This document shows positions 34,648 to 43,400 of a DNA stretch of 64,000 nt, in pieces (the first letter of the stretch is position 1; every line of letters begins with the position of its first letter). Source of the DNA: Arabiibacter massiliensis (GTDB lineage Bacteria > Actinomycetota > Coriobacteriia > Coriobacteriales > Eggerthellaceae); contig NZ_LT827021.1 of NCBI RefSeq assembly GCF_900169505.1, positions 2,697,400 through 2,761,399 of the forward strand, given 5' to 3'. The position numbers and the translations under genes were made by a program. The notes below the pieces were generated by a model. It saw only the letters and a list, made by a program, of their open reading frames with translations. It made no database searches and had not been told where the DNA came from.

Positions 34648-34672
34648 GAGGCCGGACGCGATGTCCGGCCTC
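34648..34672 (-). terminator. Hairpin downstream of tRNA-Val
   Basis: GAGGCCGGAC - GCGAT - GTCCGGCCTC, a perfect 10-bp stem 10 nt beyond the tRNA 3' end on the minus strand, followed by GTCTCGTCT rather than a clean U-run. Confidence 0.55.
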
Positions 34673-34682
34673 GGATGCTGTC

Positions 34683-34757
34683 TGGTGGGCGATACCGGAT
34701 TTGAACCAGTGACCTTGTCCTTGTAAGGGACCTGCGCTCCCGCTGCGCCAATCGCCC
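34683..34757 (-). tRNA. tRNA-Val (anticodon UAC)
   Basis: Read on the minus strand: acceptor GGGCGAT pairs with ATCGCCC, D-arm GCGC...GCGC, anticodon loop CTTACAA giving anticodon UAC, T-arm ACTGG-TTCAAAT-CCGGT, and an encoded 3' ACCA. 75 nt including CCA. The first pair of the anticodon stem is a G.A mismatch; all other stems are intact. Confidence 0.95.
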
Positions 34758-34872
34758 GTTTTCCACACGCCTTTCGGCGGTTTTCCATTCTCGCATACTG
34801 GCGCGCGCCGCGCAACGAACTTCGCTGTGGAAATCCTTTCTACCTGGGCTTATGGATTTTCGTCTTTCCTCG

Positions 34873-35026
34873 CGCTTGATTTCCGCTTGATTTCTGCTGG
34901 AACCGCGCTTGATTTCCGCTTGATCCGCGCTGGATCGAGGCGTGATTTGCGCTGGATCCGCGAAAGAACGGGGCGGTCTTTCGTGTCGTCGTGCGCCATG
35001 AATCCGCTGGATCGGCTGGTCATACT
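34873..35026 (+). promoter_or_regulatory. Array of thirteen 11-bp repeats and promoter before the Tad locus
   Basis: From 34873 to 35015 the sequence divides exactly into 11-bp units: CGCTTGATTTC twice, TGCTGGAACCG, CGCTTGATTTC, CGCTTGATCCG, CGCTGGATCGA, GGCGTGATTTG, CGCTGGATCCG, then weaker units, and a final CGCTGGATCGG (35005-35015). TCATACT follows (35020-35026) as a probable -10, with no -35 consensus in front of it. That is typical of a promoter needing an activator bound to the array. The promoter-proximal part matches the one at 14880-14915. Apart from this array nothing else is seen in 34758-35057. Confidence 0.8.
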
Positions 35027-35057
35027 GGTAGCAGGACGAAAAAGGGGGAACCGAGCT

Positions 35058-35744
35058 ATGAAACGGAAGAGGACGACGGTGGCGGGCGCGGTATGCGGCG
35101 TGGTGTGCGCCGTGTGCGTGGTCGCGTACCTGCAGGGCGTGCGGGGCGAGGCAGAGGCCGCGCGCGCCGAGGCGCTCGCCCGGTACGGGGGCGAGCAGCT
35201 GGAAGTGTGCGTCGCCAAGCGCGACATCGCTCCGGGGGAGACGGTGGACGCGGGCTTGATCGAAACGCGGCTGTGGGTGGCGGACCTGCTGCCGGCGCAG
35301 GCGGTGAGCTCGGCGGACGAGGTGCTGGGAAAGTCCGCGTCCTCGGCGATCCTCGCGGACGAGGTCCTGTCGATGCGCAGGTTCCAGGATGCGAGCACGC
35401 AGGTGGAGCCGCCCGAGGGGCTGGTCGCCGTCAGCGTGCCGGCGAAGGACGTGCAGGCGGTGGGCGGAGCGGTGGCCGCGGGATCGCGGGTGGACATGTA
35501 CGCCACCGGCGGCACGTCCACCGACCTGCTGGCCAGCGACGTGCTCGTGCTGGCCACGAGCACGTCGTCGGGCGAGACGTCCTCCGACGCGAAAGTGTCC
35601 TGGATCACGCTGGCCGTCGAGCCCGAGCGCGTGCAGGAGGTGGTGGCCGCCGCCCAGGGGACCGATCTGTACTTCTCGCTTCCCGGCGAGGGGGCCGCTC
35701 ACGCGCCTTCGGCAAACGATGAAGGACAGGAGGATGCGAGATGA
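35058..35744 (+). CDS. cpaB: Flp pilus assembly protein CpaB (SAF domain), set 1
   Basis: 228 residues. Signal/anchor helix at 8-26 (VAGAVCGVVCAVCVVAYLQG). SAF/CpaB domain from about 48 (LEVCVAKRDIAPGETVDAGLIETRLW) with the RcpC-like C-terminal part (VAVSVPAKDVQAVGGAVAAGSRVDMYAT). In diderms CpaB works with the secretin; here no secretin gene is present, which fits a cell with one membrane, so it probably forms an extracytoplasmic collar or guide. First gene after the 11-bp array; GGGGGAA upstream of ATG 35058. Overlaps the next gene by 4 nt (ATGA). Confidence 0.85.
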   Translation: MKRKRTTVAGAVCGVVCAVCVVAYLQGVRGEAEAARAEALARYGGEQLEVCVAKRDIAPGETVDAGLIETRLWVADLLPAQAVSSADEVLGKSASSAILADEVLSMRRFQDASTQVEPPEGLVAVSVPAKDVQAVGGAVAAGSRVDMYATGGTSTDLLASDVLVLATSTSSGETSSDAKVSWITLAVEPERVQEVVAAAQGTDLYFSLPGEGAAHAPSANDEGQEDAR

Positions 35745-37093
35745 CCGCTTCCGTGGCGCTGTGCGCCGACATGACCAGCTTGCGGCACCCGGAGGCGATC
35801 GGGCTGGCGGGCGAGAACCTTGCGGCGCAGGAGTGGCTGCGGCTGTTCTCCACCGGGGAGGAGGCGCGCCGGTTCCTCTGCGCTGATCAGGCGGTCGACG
35901 AGGTGTGGGTGGCTTCGAGCGACGACATCGAGCCCATCAACCTGGCGGCGTCGCTCAAGCGCGATCGGGCGGACCGGCGCGTGTGCCTGCTGTCGTTCGA
36001 TGGAACGGGGTCGCTCATGAGCAGGGCGAATGCGGCGGGCATCGACGCCTCGCTCAGCCGCCAGGCGTTCCTCGACCGCTATGTGCAGCGCAAGCGCCAG
36101 CATGCGGCGGCTGCGGGCGGCGCGCGGTTCGAGGCGCAAGGAGCGCCGGCACCCTGCGCTCCCGCTGCGCCGGTCGTGCAGCCCGAGCGCCCGCGCGTCG
36201 CGGTCGCGTACCGCGGAGCGCCTGCAGCGGCCTCCCTGACCCGCGAGGCGCCCTGCGCCGCGACGGCGCGCGGGGAGTCCTCGGCGTTCCTCATGCCCGT
36301 GGTCAGCGGAAGCGGCGGCGCGGGCAAGAGCACGGTGGCGGCGCTCGCCGCGCTCACGGCGCAGGCGCTCGGCTTCAAGACGCTGCTGCTCGACTTCGAC
36401 CTGCAGTTCGGCGATATGGCCCACATGATGGGCATGCAGGGCGCGCTGTCTGTCGACGAGCTTCTGGCGGTGCCCGCGCGCATCGAGTCGCTTGCGCCCG
36501 ACGGCCGCATGCCGGCGCTCCTGGCCGCCCCGAAGCGGCTCGAGGACGCCGAGCGCGTGGTGGAGCAGGCCTCCGAGCTGCTCGATCGGCTGGCGCGGCG
36601 CTTCGAGGTGATCGTCGCCAACACGGGCGCGGCCTGGGCCGAGCAGCATGCGGTGCTCTTGGAGCGCAGCACGAAGGCGCTGTTCCTGGTCGATCAGCGC
36701 GCCTCGTCGCTGCGGGCGTGCCGGCACGCGCTCGATCTGTGCGCCCGGTGCGGCATCGCGACGGGGCCGTTCTCGTACGCCGTGAACTGGTGCGCCAAGA
36801 ATGCGCTATTCACCTCCATCGACGTCTCGTGCGCGCTCGGCGGGGCCCATGTGTTCGAGCTCGCGGACGGGGGCGGCGAGGTGGAGGAGATGCTCGGCGC
36901 CGGCCAGCCGCTCGATTTGATGGAATCGCGCAACGCGCTGTGCCTGAGCGTGGAGGAGCTCCTGCGCGAGTCGCTGCCGAACGCGGCCGGCCGCCCAGCC
37001 TGGGATGGCGCGCCGTCACGGCGTAGGCCGGGCCTTCGCTTGCTCAAGTCGGGCAAGCCGCGGAAACGGGGAAGGGAGGAGCAATGTCTTTGA
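35741..37093 (+). CDS. cpaE: TadZ/CpaE-type P-loop ATPase
   Basis: 450 residues. The N-terminal atypical receiver-like region (about 1-120) is followed by a Pro/Ala-rich linker and a ParA/MinD-type ATPase (about 183-410) with deviant Walker A SGSGGAGKST at 189-198 and LLLDFDLQFGDMAHMM as the Walker A' region. TadZ/CpaE proteins position the pilus machine at the pole or a focus. It is the only one of its kind in the window although there are two motor sets. Overlaps cpaF by 10 nt. Confidence 0.85.
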   Translation: MTASVALCADMTSLRHPEAIGLAGENLAAQEWLRLFSTGEEARRFLCADQAVDEVWVASSDDIEPINLAASLKRDRADRRVCLLSFDGTGSLMSRANAAGIDASLSRQAFLDRYVQRKRQHAAAAGGARFEAQGAPAPCAPAAPVVQPERPRVAVAYRGAPAAASLTREAPCAATARGESSAFLMPVVSGSGGAGKSTVAALAALTAQALGFKTLLLDFDLQFGDMAHMMGMQGALSVDELLAVPARIESLAPDGRMPALLAAPKRLEDAERVVEQASELLDRLARRFEVIVANTGAAWAEQHAVLLERSTKALFLVDQRASSLRACRHALDLCARCGIATGPFSYAVNWCAKNALFTSIDVSCALGGAHVFELADGGGEVEEMLGAGQPLDLMESRNALCLSVEELLRESLPNAAGRPAWDGAPSRRRPGLRLLKSGKPRKRGREEQCL

Positions 37094-38406
37094 TGAGCCG
37101 CGCCCGGGCCGCCGCCGGCGCCGCGCCGACGGAGACGGCCGCGCGCCCCTGCGACCTCGAGGCGCTCAAACGCCAGATCAAGGCGTTCGTGTCGGTGGAC
37201 GACATCGCCCTCATGATGGCCGAGAGCCCTGCGCGGGCGCGCGGCGAGCTCAGGGGCGCCTGCCGCCAGGCGTTCGAGGACGCCGTGTGGGCGGAGGTTC
37301 CGCACGGCGAGCGACAGCGGCTCGTCGACGAGCTCGTGGACACGGTGTTCGGCTTCGGCCCCCTCGAAGGGCTGCTCGTCGACGACTCCGTGACCGAGAT
37401 CATGGTGAACGGCCCGCACGACGTGTACTACGAGCGCGGTGGACGCCTGTTCCGGGCAGACGCGTGCTTCGCCGACACCGGCCAGCTGCGCGCCCTCATC
37501 GACCGCATGCTCGGTCCTCTGGGCCGGCGCGTCGACGAGGCCTCGCCCATGGCGAACGCGCGCCTGCCCCAGGGCCATCGCGTGCACGTGGTGCTGCCGC
37601 CGCTCGCCCTCGACGGGCCGCTGCTCACCATCCGCAAGTTCGCCGCGCGCGTGATGACGCTCGACGACATGATGGCGTCCGGCTCGTTCGATGCCTCGGT
37701 GAAGCGCTTCCTCGTGTGGGCGGTGCGCGCCCGCAAGAGCATCGCGGTGTCGGGAGGCACGGGCAGCGGCAAGACCACCCTGCTCAACGCCCTCTCCTGC
37801 GTGCTTCCGCACGACGAGCGCATCATCACGATCGAGGACTCCGCCGAGCTGCGCTTCTTGGAGCATCCGCACGTCGTGAGGCTCGAGGCGCGCCCGCGCA
37901 ACGCCGAGGGGGTGGGCGAGGTGGCCATCCGCGAGCTCGTGATCAACGCGTTGCGCATGCGCCCCGACCGCATCGTGGTGGGCGAGTGCCGCGGCGCCGA
38001 GGCGCTCGACATGCTGCAGGCGATGAACACGGGCCACGACGGCTCGCTCACCACGCTGCATGCGAACTCGCCGGCCGACGTGGTGTCGCGCCTCACGACG
38101 ATGGTCCGCTACGCGGCCGACCTGCCGGTTGACGTGATCGAGTCGAACGTGGCGAGCGCCTTCGACGCCGTCGTCCAGACGGCGCGCTCGCTCGGCGGCG
38201 CGCGCTTCGTGTCGGAGGTGGCCGAGCTTTCCTTCGACGCGAAGCGGCGGGCCTGCACGGCCAGAACGCTGTACAAACGCGAATCGGGCGATGCCGCAGG
38301 GGTCTGGGTGGCGCCCCCGGAATGGGTTGATGACCTGCCGAAGCTCCATGTGGCGGAAGAGGAGGAGGTGCGCCGATGGAAACGGGAATGCTGCTTGGCT
38401 GCCTGA
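37084..38406 (+). CDS. cpaF: Tad secretion ATPase CpaF/TadA, set 1
   Basis: 440 residues, a VirB11-like hexameric ATPase that powers pilus assembly. N-terminal domain about 25-190 (FGFGPLEGLLVDDSVTEIMVNG near 90-110); Walker A GGTGSGKT at 224-231; Asp box IITIEDSAELRF; Walker B PDRIVVGECRGAEALDML; the His box is replaced by the typical TLHANSPADVVSRL. Overlaps tadB by 31 nt, so translation is coupled. Confidence 0.95.
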   Translation: MSLMSRARAAAGAAPTETAARPCDLEALKRQIKAFVSVDDIALMMAESPARARGELRGACRQAFEDAVWAEVPHGERQRLVDELVDTVFGFGPLEGLLVDDSVTEIMVNGPHDVYYERGGRLFRADACFADTGQLRALIDRMLGPLGRRVDEASPMANARLPQGHRVHVVLPPLALDGPLLTIRKFAARVMTLDDMMASGSFDASVKRFLVWAVRARKSIAVSGGTGSGKTTLLNALSCVLPHDERIITIEDSAELRFLEHPHVVRLEARPRNAEGVGEVAIRELVINALRMRPDRIVVGECRGAEALDMLQAMNTGHDGSLTTLHANSPADVVSRLTTMVRYAADLPVDVIESNVASAFDAVVQTARSLGGARFVSEVAELSFDAKRRACTARTLYKRESGDAAGVWVAPPEWVDDLPKLHVAEEEEVRRWKRECCLAA

Positions 38407-39344
38407 GCGCCGTCGCGGCGTTCGGATGCGGATCGCTGCTCGCCGCCTCGGCGATGGGGAGCGCGCGAAGGCCGCCCCGCATCGACGGCGCGGGCGGGCC
38501 GGCCTCGGGACGCCTCGCGTGGCGGCTGCGCAACGGCGTGGCGTGGACGATGCCGCTCGCGCGCCTCCTCATGCGCTCCGGGCGCGTCGCCGCCCTCGTG
38601 CGCCAGGCCGTGCAGGCTGCGCGCTCGCGCGGGTTCGCGACGGAGGAGGAGCCCCTGGCGTCCCTGGTCGCGGCCTCGCTGCTCGGCACGGCAGCGCTTG
38701 CGGGATTCGTCGCGGGCTCGCTCGCGGCCGGGGCCGCCGTGGCCGTCTGCGTCGCCGCGGTAGGCGTCGTGCGTCTGCGCGGGATGGAGGACCGCCGGCG
38801 CGACGAGCTGCGCGACGCCGTGCCCGACGCGCTGCGTTCGATGGGGGTGTGCTTCCAGTCGGGGCTGTCGCTGCTCCAGACGCTGCAGCAGGCGGCGCGC
38901 GAGGCGACGGGGCCGTTGAAGGGGCTGTTCGAGCGGGCAGCGCGCCGTTTGGAGACGGGTCAGGGCGCGAGCGAGGCGCTCGAGGCGCTTCGGGAGGGGG
39001 CGGATGTGCCCGAGCTCGCGTTCGTGGCAGTGGCGCTCGACGTCCAGCACGAGGCGGGCGGCAGCCTCTCCCGGGTGCTCGACGCCGCGCGCGACTCGGT
39101 GAAGGGAGAGATCGAGCTTCGGCGCTCGCTCAAGGTGCAGACGGCTCAGGCCAAGCTCTCGGCCCGCATCGTCAGCGTGATGCCGTTCGCGCTCATAGCG
39201 GTGTTCTCGCTGGTGAGCGAAGACTTCCTCGCGCCGTTCTTCTCGAGCGCGACGGGGCTGGCGCTGCTCGGGCTGGCGCTTGGGATGCAGGCGGCGGGCG
39301 TGCTGGCGGTGCGCCGCATGCTGGCGGTGGAGGTGGGGGCATGA
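38376..39344 (+). CDS. tadB: Tad inner-membrane platform protein TadB, set 1
   Basis: 322 residues. Hydrophobic segments near 1-25, 95-130, 268-285 and 295-315 flank the T2SSF domain (about 148-270: PDALRSMGVCFQSGLSLLQTLQQAARE and AVALDVQHEAGGSLSRVLDAARDSV). It forms the membrane platform on which CpaF acts together with TadC. Ends with ATGA overlapping tadC by 4 nt. Confidence 0.9.
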   Translation: METGMLLGCLSAVAAFGCGSLLAASAMGSARRPPRIDGAGGPASGRLAWRLRNGVAWTMPLARLLMRSGRVAALVRQAVQAARSRGFATEEEPLASLVAASLLGTAALAGFVAGSLAAGAAVAVCVAAVGVVRLRGMEDRRRDELRDAVPDALRSMGVCFQSGLSLLQTLQQAAREATGPLKGLFERAARRLETGQGASEALEALREGADVPELAFVAVALDVQHEAGGSLSRVLDAARDSVKGEIELRRSLKVQTAQAKLSARIVSVMPFALIAVFSLVSEDFLAPFFSSATGLALLGLALGMQAAGVLAVRRMLAVEVGA

Positions 39345-40288
39345 TGGCGTTTTCGGAGGCGTCGCTTTTGCTCGTAGGGGCGGCGGCGTCGGCGGCCGGG
39401 CTGGGGGCATGCGTAGGCGCATCCTGGCAGGCACGCAGGCGCTCGGCGCGGCGAAGGAGGGATCTCAGACGCTCGACGGGCGTGCGCGAGGAGGGCGTTG
39501 CGGCCCCGGGGCTCGACGGGAGGGTCGTCCGGTTCGCGGTGGACTGCTCGCGCGGGCTTTCGCTGGGGGCGTCGGGCCTGCCGTTCGTCCGCGGCCGGAC
39601 GTTCGCCCGCGTCGCGCGCTGGCTCGGCGCGCACGCGCCGCGGGCGGGGCTTGCGGGGGAGGTGTCGCCCGGCGGGTTCGTCGACGCGGCCGCGAAGCTC
39701 GCCCTGGCCTGCGGGGCCGTCGGCGCGCTCGCGGGAGCGGTGCTCTCCAACGAGCTCGGCGCGCTGGGGGCGGTCGTCGGCTGCGCCGTCGGCGCGATGG
39801 CGCTTCCGAGGGCGGTCAAGCGGCTCGAGCGCGCCCGCGCCCTGGGCCTCGAGCGGGATCTCTCGGAGATGCTGGAGGTGGTGGCGCTCGGACTGCGCAG
39901 CGGGCTGTCGTTCGATCGCGGCTTTCAGCTGTACGCCGGGCACTTCTCCACGGTTTTCGCGGACGAGTGCGCGGCCGCCTCGCGCGCCTGGTCGTCGGGC
40001 CTGGCCACGCGGGAGGAGGCGCTGCGCCGTTTGGCGGCGTCGTACGACTCGCCCCTTTTCGCCCGCGTGGTGGAGAACGTCGTGCGCTCGCTGCGCTTCG
40101 GCGCGCAGCTGGCCGAGGCGCTCGAGGCGGCGGCTGTGGAGGCGCGCTCGGTCCATCGGGCGCATGTGGAGGAGCGCGTGGCGAAGGCGCCGGTCAAGAT
40201 GATGGTGCCCACGGGCACGCTCATCCTGCCGGCGATGCTTCTGCTGGTGCTCGGGCCGGTGCTGCTCGAGCTGATGGAAGGTTTCTAA
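39341..40288 (+). CDS. tadC: Tad inner-membrane platform protein TadC, set 1
   Basis: 315 residues from ATG 39341. N-terminal membrane helix, a second hydrophobic pair at about 105-155, T2SSF domain at about 170-290 (LEVVALGLRSGLSFDRGFQLYAG; VVENVVRSLRFGAQLAEALEAAAVE), and a C-terminal helix (PTGTLILPAMLLLVLGPVLLEL). Partner of TadB. A longer upstream reading of this frame overlaps tadB completely and is not used. Confidence 0.88.
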   Translation: MMAFSEASLLLVGAAASAAGLGACVGASWQARRRSARRRRDLRRSTGVREEGVAAPGLDGRVVRFAVDCSRGLSLGASGLPFVRGRTFARVARWLGAHAPRAGLAGEVSPGGFVDAAAKLALACGAVGALAGAVLSNELGALGAVVGCAVGAMALPRAVKRLERARALGLERDLSEMLEVVALGLRSGLSFDRGFQLYAGHFSTVFADECAAASRAWSSGLATREEALRRLAASYDSPLFARVVENVVRSLRFGAQLAEALEAAAVEARSVHRAHVEERVAKAPVKMMVPTGTLILPAMLLLVLGPVLLELMEGF

Positions 40289-40306
40289 CGATGAGGAGGC
40301 ATGCGC

Positions 40307-40507
40307 ATGGAAGCGTATCGGATGTGGCTGGCGAGGGCGACGTGCCGGGCGGGGCGGGCTCTCCGGCGCGAGGACGGGCAGGGCACGACGGAGTACGCCA
40401 TCCTGGTGGGGGTGCTCGTCGTGATCGCCATCATCGCGATCACGGTGTTCCGCCCGAAGCTGCAGGAGCTGTGGAACGCCATCGCCGACGGTATCAACGG
40501 CCTGTAG
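40307..40507 (+). CDS. flp: Flp-type IVb major pilin, set 1
   Basis: 66 residues. Basic leader, then the processing motif G|QGTTEY: cleavage after G24 puts Glu at +5 (E29) and Tyr at +6 (Y30), as in Flp pilins, followed by the hydrophobic helix AILVGVLVVIAIIAITVF and a short tail. Exported, cleaved by the prepilin peptidase at 45292 and polymerised. ATG 40307 is preferred over 40301 because GAGGAGG is correctly spaced. Confidence 0.93.
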   Translation: MEAYRMWLARATCRAGRALRREDGQGTTEYAILVGVLVVIAIIAITVFRPKLQELWNAIADGINGL

Positions 40508-40716
40508 CGCGCGCTGCGGCGCACGGCGGCGAGGGCGGGCAGGGGACGGTGGAGTTCGCCCTCGTCACGGTGGCATTCGTCGCGATGCTCGTGGCGCTTG
40601 GCGCCCTGTGGCGGGGGCTTGAAGGCGGCATGCTCGTGGAGCACGCGCTGTCGGCGGCGTCGCACCATGTGCAGCTGGCGGCGCCGGGTTCGACGGCGGA
40701 CGTGTTCTTGTACTGA
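40471..40716 (+). CDS. Small TadE-like pseudopilin
   Basis: About 81 residues from GTG 40471 (a later GTG at 40549 is possible); it overlaps the end of the Flp gene in another frame. The core reads GGQGTVEFALVTVAFVAMLVALGALW, a pilin-like N-terminal helix with Glu following the Gly-containing leader, and a short C-terminal region (VEHALSAASHHVQLAAPGS). Function inferred: minor pilin of the Tad system. Start codon uncertain. Confidence 0.6.
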   Translation: MERHRRRYQRPVARAAAHGGEGGQGTVEFALVTVAFVAMLVALGALWRGLEGGMLVEHALSAASHHVQLAAPGSTADVFLY

Positions 40717-40746
40717 TGGCGGAGCGAGGCGGGGGAGGGAGGAGCC

Positions 40747-41277
40747 ATGGCTTTGAGAAGGCCTCGTGCGGGAGGCGGGTACGCGTGCGGCGGACAGGCC
40801 ACCGTGGAGGCGGCGTTTCTCATCCCCGTGCTGCTCGTGGGGCTTCTACTGCTCGTGCAGCCGGGCATCCTCCTGTACGACCGGATGGTGATGAACGCCG
40901 CGGCCGCGGAGGCATGCCGCCTGCTGGCTACGAAGACGGACGCGGCGGGGGACATGGCGGCGAGCTGCGAGGCGTTCGTGCGCCATCGGCTGGGATCGGT
41001 GCCGCCGGTCGCGTGCTTCCATGTGCACGAGGGCCGCTGCTCGTGGGAGGTGCGCTTGGAGGGCGACGAGGGATCGGGCACGGTGCGCGCGTCCATCTCG
41101 AACGAGGCCCGGCCGCTTCCTCTGATAGGCGCGGCGGCGGGGCTTCTCGGCATCGTGGACGCCGGGGGCAACTTCCGCATCGAGGTGGAGGCGGAGCAGG
41201 AGGTCCAGCCGGGCTGGACGGCAAGCGCGCCGGGCGGCGGCCCGGCGGGATGGGTGGGGGCATGGCTGAGCGAATGA
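40747..41277 (+). CDS. TadE-like pseudopilin
   Basis: 176 residues. Pilin-like N-terminus GGQATVEAAFLIPVLLVGLLLLVQPG at about 17-42, then an exported domain with four cysteines (C58, C76, C92, C99 approximately) that could form disulfides. GGAGGGAGGAG before the ATG. The stop lies inside the start of the next gene (overlap 16 nt). Confidence 0.8.
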   Translation: MALRRPRAGGGYACGGQATVEAAFLIPVLLVGLLLLVQPGILLYDRMVMNAAAAEACRLLATKTDAAGDMAASCEAFVRHRLGSVPPVACFHVHEGRCSWEVRLEGDEGSGTVRASISNEARPLPLIGAAAGLLGIVDAGGNFRIEVEAEQEVQPGWTASAPGGGPAGWVGAWLSE

Positions 41278-43400
41278 CGAGGCGGGATCCGTTCCGCGAC
41301 GAGGAGGGCCTCACCACGGCGGGCATGGTGCTCGCGCTGCTGGTCACGCTCTCGCTTGTGTTCTCGGCCGGGCAGGTGCAGCGCATAGGCGCGGCGTCCT
41401 CGAAGGTGCAGAACGTGGCCGACGCCGCGGCGCTCGCGGCCGAGAACGCGGTGGCCGAGTTCATGATCGTCGTGAGGGTGGCGGACGCGGCGGTGCTGTC
41501 GCTGTCGTTGACGAGCCTCGCGGCGACCGGGCTCGGGGTGGCCGCGCTCTGCACGCCTGCCACGGCCGCGGCATCCGAGACGCTGCTCTCGGCCGGACGC
41601 GACATCGCCCGCGCCCGCAACTCGTTCGCGGAGAAGGCCGCCGCCGGCCTCAACAAGCTGCAGCGCGCGCTGCCGTTCCTGGCGGCGGCGAACGCGGCCT
41701 CGGTGGCGTCGGCCAACGGCGACGGGTCGGCGGGGTACCTGGCGCTCGCCGTGCTCGCCCCCGCCGAGGGCGAGGAGATAAAGGTGGGCTCGAACGCCGC
41801 CGCTGCAGCCCTCGAGGACGAGGTGGACGGGAGCGCCGAGGCCGTCCGGCAGGCCGCGGAGGAGGCCGAGGAGGCCGCCGAGCGCGCGAACGAGGCCAAG
41901 CGGCGCGCGTTCGAGCACGACTGCGGCGCGGCGCCGACGTACTGCATGTACGAGCGGGCGCGCACGCTCGCGGGGATGGAGGGCTCGGACAATCCGCTGT
42001 TCAGGAGCGTCGACGCCTGGTCGTTCTCGGTGGCGCTCAAGCGGGCGCAGGCGTATTACCCGCGGCGCCTGGCGGTCGAGCGTCCGGAGGGGGGCTCGGT
42101 GGAGGAGCAGGCGCGCTCGAGGCTGCGCACGAGGTTCTACGGGTTCGCGGTCGAGGAGATGGGCCGCGGGTACGTCCGCGAGAGCGCCGAGTCGTTCGAC
42201 GCGCTGTTCCCGCGCCTGCCGAGGAACACCGACGAGATGCGGGGGACGAGGCTCTACACCGAGGAGGCGTACCCGGTGTCCGTCGACGAGGAGGGAAGGG
42301 AGGTCATGCACGCATGGGAAGGATGCCCGGAGGCCGCAGGGGCGGCGCGGCTCGGATCCATCGCCCAGATGGAGGCTGGATCGGGCCCGACGTGCCCGGC
42401 GTGCGGCTTCACGGCCGCCAGCATGGGCAAGGTGGCTGCGGCCTCCACGTCCATCGAGAACGGCTTCGAGTACCACTATGGGAAGGTGGCCGAGGCGGCC
42501 GAGGAGTACCGGAAGGCGCGCGACGAGCTCGACCCGCTCGCAGCGGAAGTGCGCGAACGCGCGGGAGGCCTGTTCGACCGCGTGGGGGAGGCCTTCGGCG
42601 AAGCGGCCGGCATGCGCATCGACGCGCGCCCTCCCGGGGCGCTCGGCGTGGTGGCGCTCGTCGCGTCCACAGGCGCGACGGACGGGGCGCGGGGTTGGGA
42701 GAGTCCCTTCGTCCGTTCTGCGGGTACGCTCGGCACGCGCGCGGCCGTGTCGGCGGCGACGCTCGTGGCCGACCCCTCGGGAGAAGGCGGCTCGGTGGTG
42801 TCGTCGCTGCTCGACGGGCTCGCCGACCAGGGAGGTGCTGCGGTCGGCGCCCTCGGCATCGTGCTCGATTGCTGGTCGGGGCTGCTCGAGGCCTACGCCG
42901 AGGGGCAGGATGCGCTCGCGGGCGCCGTGTCGTCGGCCTTGGACGGCCTTCCGCTCGCCGGGGCCAGCGGGCTGGGCGCGTGGGCGTCGGACGCGCTCGA
43001 GGGCGCGGTGGCGGCGGCCGGGCTCGAGCCGGCCGACCTCGACGCGCTGAAGCCCGCCTTGGTGAACTCGGCGCACGTGGCCGAGGCGGACGACGGGGCG
43101 TTCTCGGCGCAGCTGCTCGCGCTCAAGGGCCAGGCCGTGGCCCATCCGCTCGCCTCGAACGACGTATTCGCGTCGATCGTGGGGCTGGTCGAAGGGGGCG
43201 CGGTGGAGGCCATCGACGCCGTCGACGGCCGCATCGTGATCGCCGAGGTGCGGCTGTTAGGCGACGGCGGGCCCGCCATCCCCATCGAGCTGGCGCTCCC
43301 GCCGGCCGCCAAAGAGGCGGCGGTGGACCTGGTGGGCCGGCTGGCCGACGGCCTGAGATCGGTGTACGCGCAGGTGACGGGGGTGAGGGTATGGGAGTGA
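41262..43400 (+). CDS. Large TadG-like exported protein with coiled coil
   Basis: 712 residues from ATG 41262. N-terminal membrane helix at about 15-36 (GLTTAGMVLALLVTLSLVFSAG) followed by the Tad-type VQNVADAAALAAENAVAEF segment. A strongly charged coiled coil lies at about 180-220 (VRQAAEEAEEAAERANEAKR). A CPACG pair sits near 379-383, and the rest is an Ala/Gly/Asp-rich exported region. TadG-like proteins are thought to anchor or terminate pili; this one is longer than typical. No C-terminal sorting signal seen. Confidence 0.75.
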   Translation: MAERMTRRDPFRDEEGLTTAGMVLALLVTLSLVFSAGQVQRIGAASSKVQNVADAAALAAENAVAEFMIVVRVADAAVLSLSLTSLAATGLGVAALCTPATAAASETLLSAGRDIARARNSFAEKAAAGLNKLQRALPFLAAANAASVASANGDGSAGYLALAVLAPAEGEEIKVGSNAAAAALEDEVDGSAEAVRQAAEEAEEAAERANEAKRRAFEHDCGAAPTYCMYERARTLAGMEGSDNPLFRSVDAWSFSVALKRAQAYYPRRLAVERPEGGSVEEQARSRLRTRFYGFAVEEMGRGYVRESAESFDALFPRLPRNTDEMRGTRLYTEEAYPVSVDEEGREVMHAWEGCPEAAGAARLGSIAQMEAGSGPTCPACGFTAASMGKVAAASTSIENGFEYHYGKVAEAAEEYRKARDELDPLAAEVRERAGGLFDRVGEAFGEAAGMRIDARPPGALGVVALVASTGATDGARGWESPFVRSAGTLGTRAAVSAATLVADPSGEGGSVVSSLLDGLADQGGAAVGALGIVLDCWSGLLEAYAEGQDALAGAVSSALDGLPLAGASGLGAWASDALEGAVAAAGLEPADLDALKPALVNSAHVAEADDGAFSAQLLALKGQAVAHPLASNDVFASIVGLVEGGAVEAIDAVDGRIVIAEVRLLGDGGPAIPIELALPPAAKEAAVDLVGRLADGLRSVYAQVTGVRVWE

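Noticed and set aside
34873..35015. 11-bp repeat array considered as a CRISPR
   Set aside because: Units are contiguous and degenerate, with no spacers, and no cas genes are in the window.
34683..35058. tRNA-Val considered as attachment site of a genomic island carrying the Tad locus
   Set aside because: No integrase gene and no duplicated tRNA 3' end were seen downstream.
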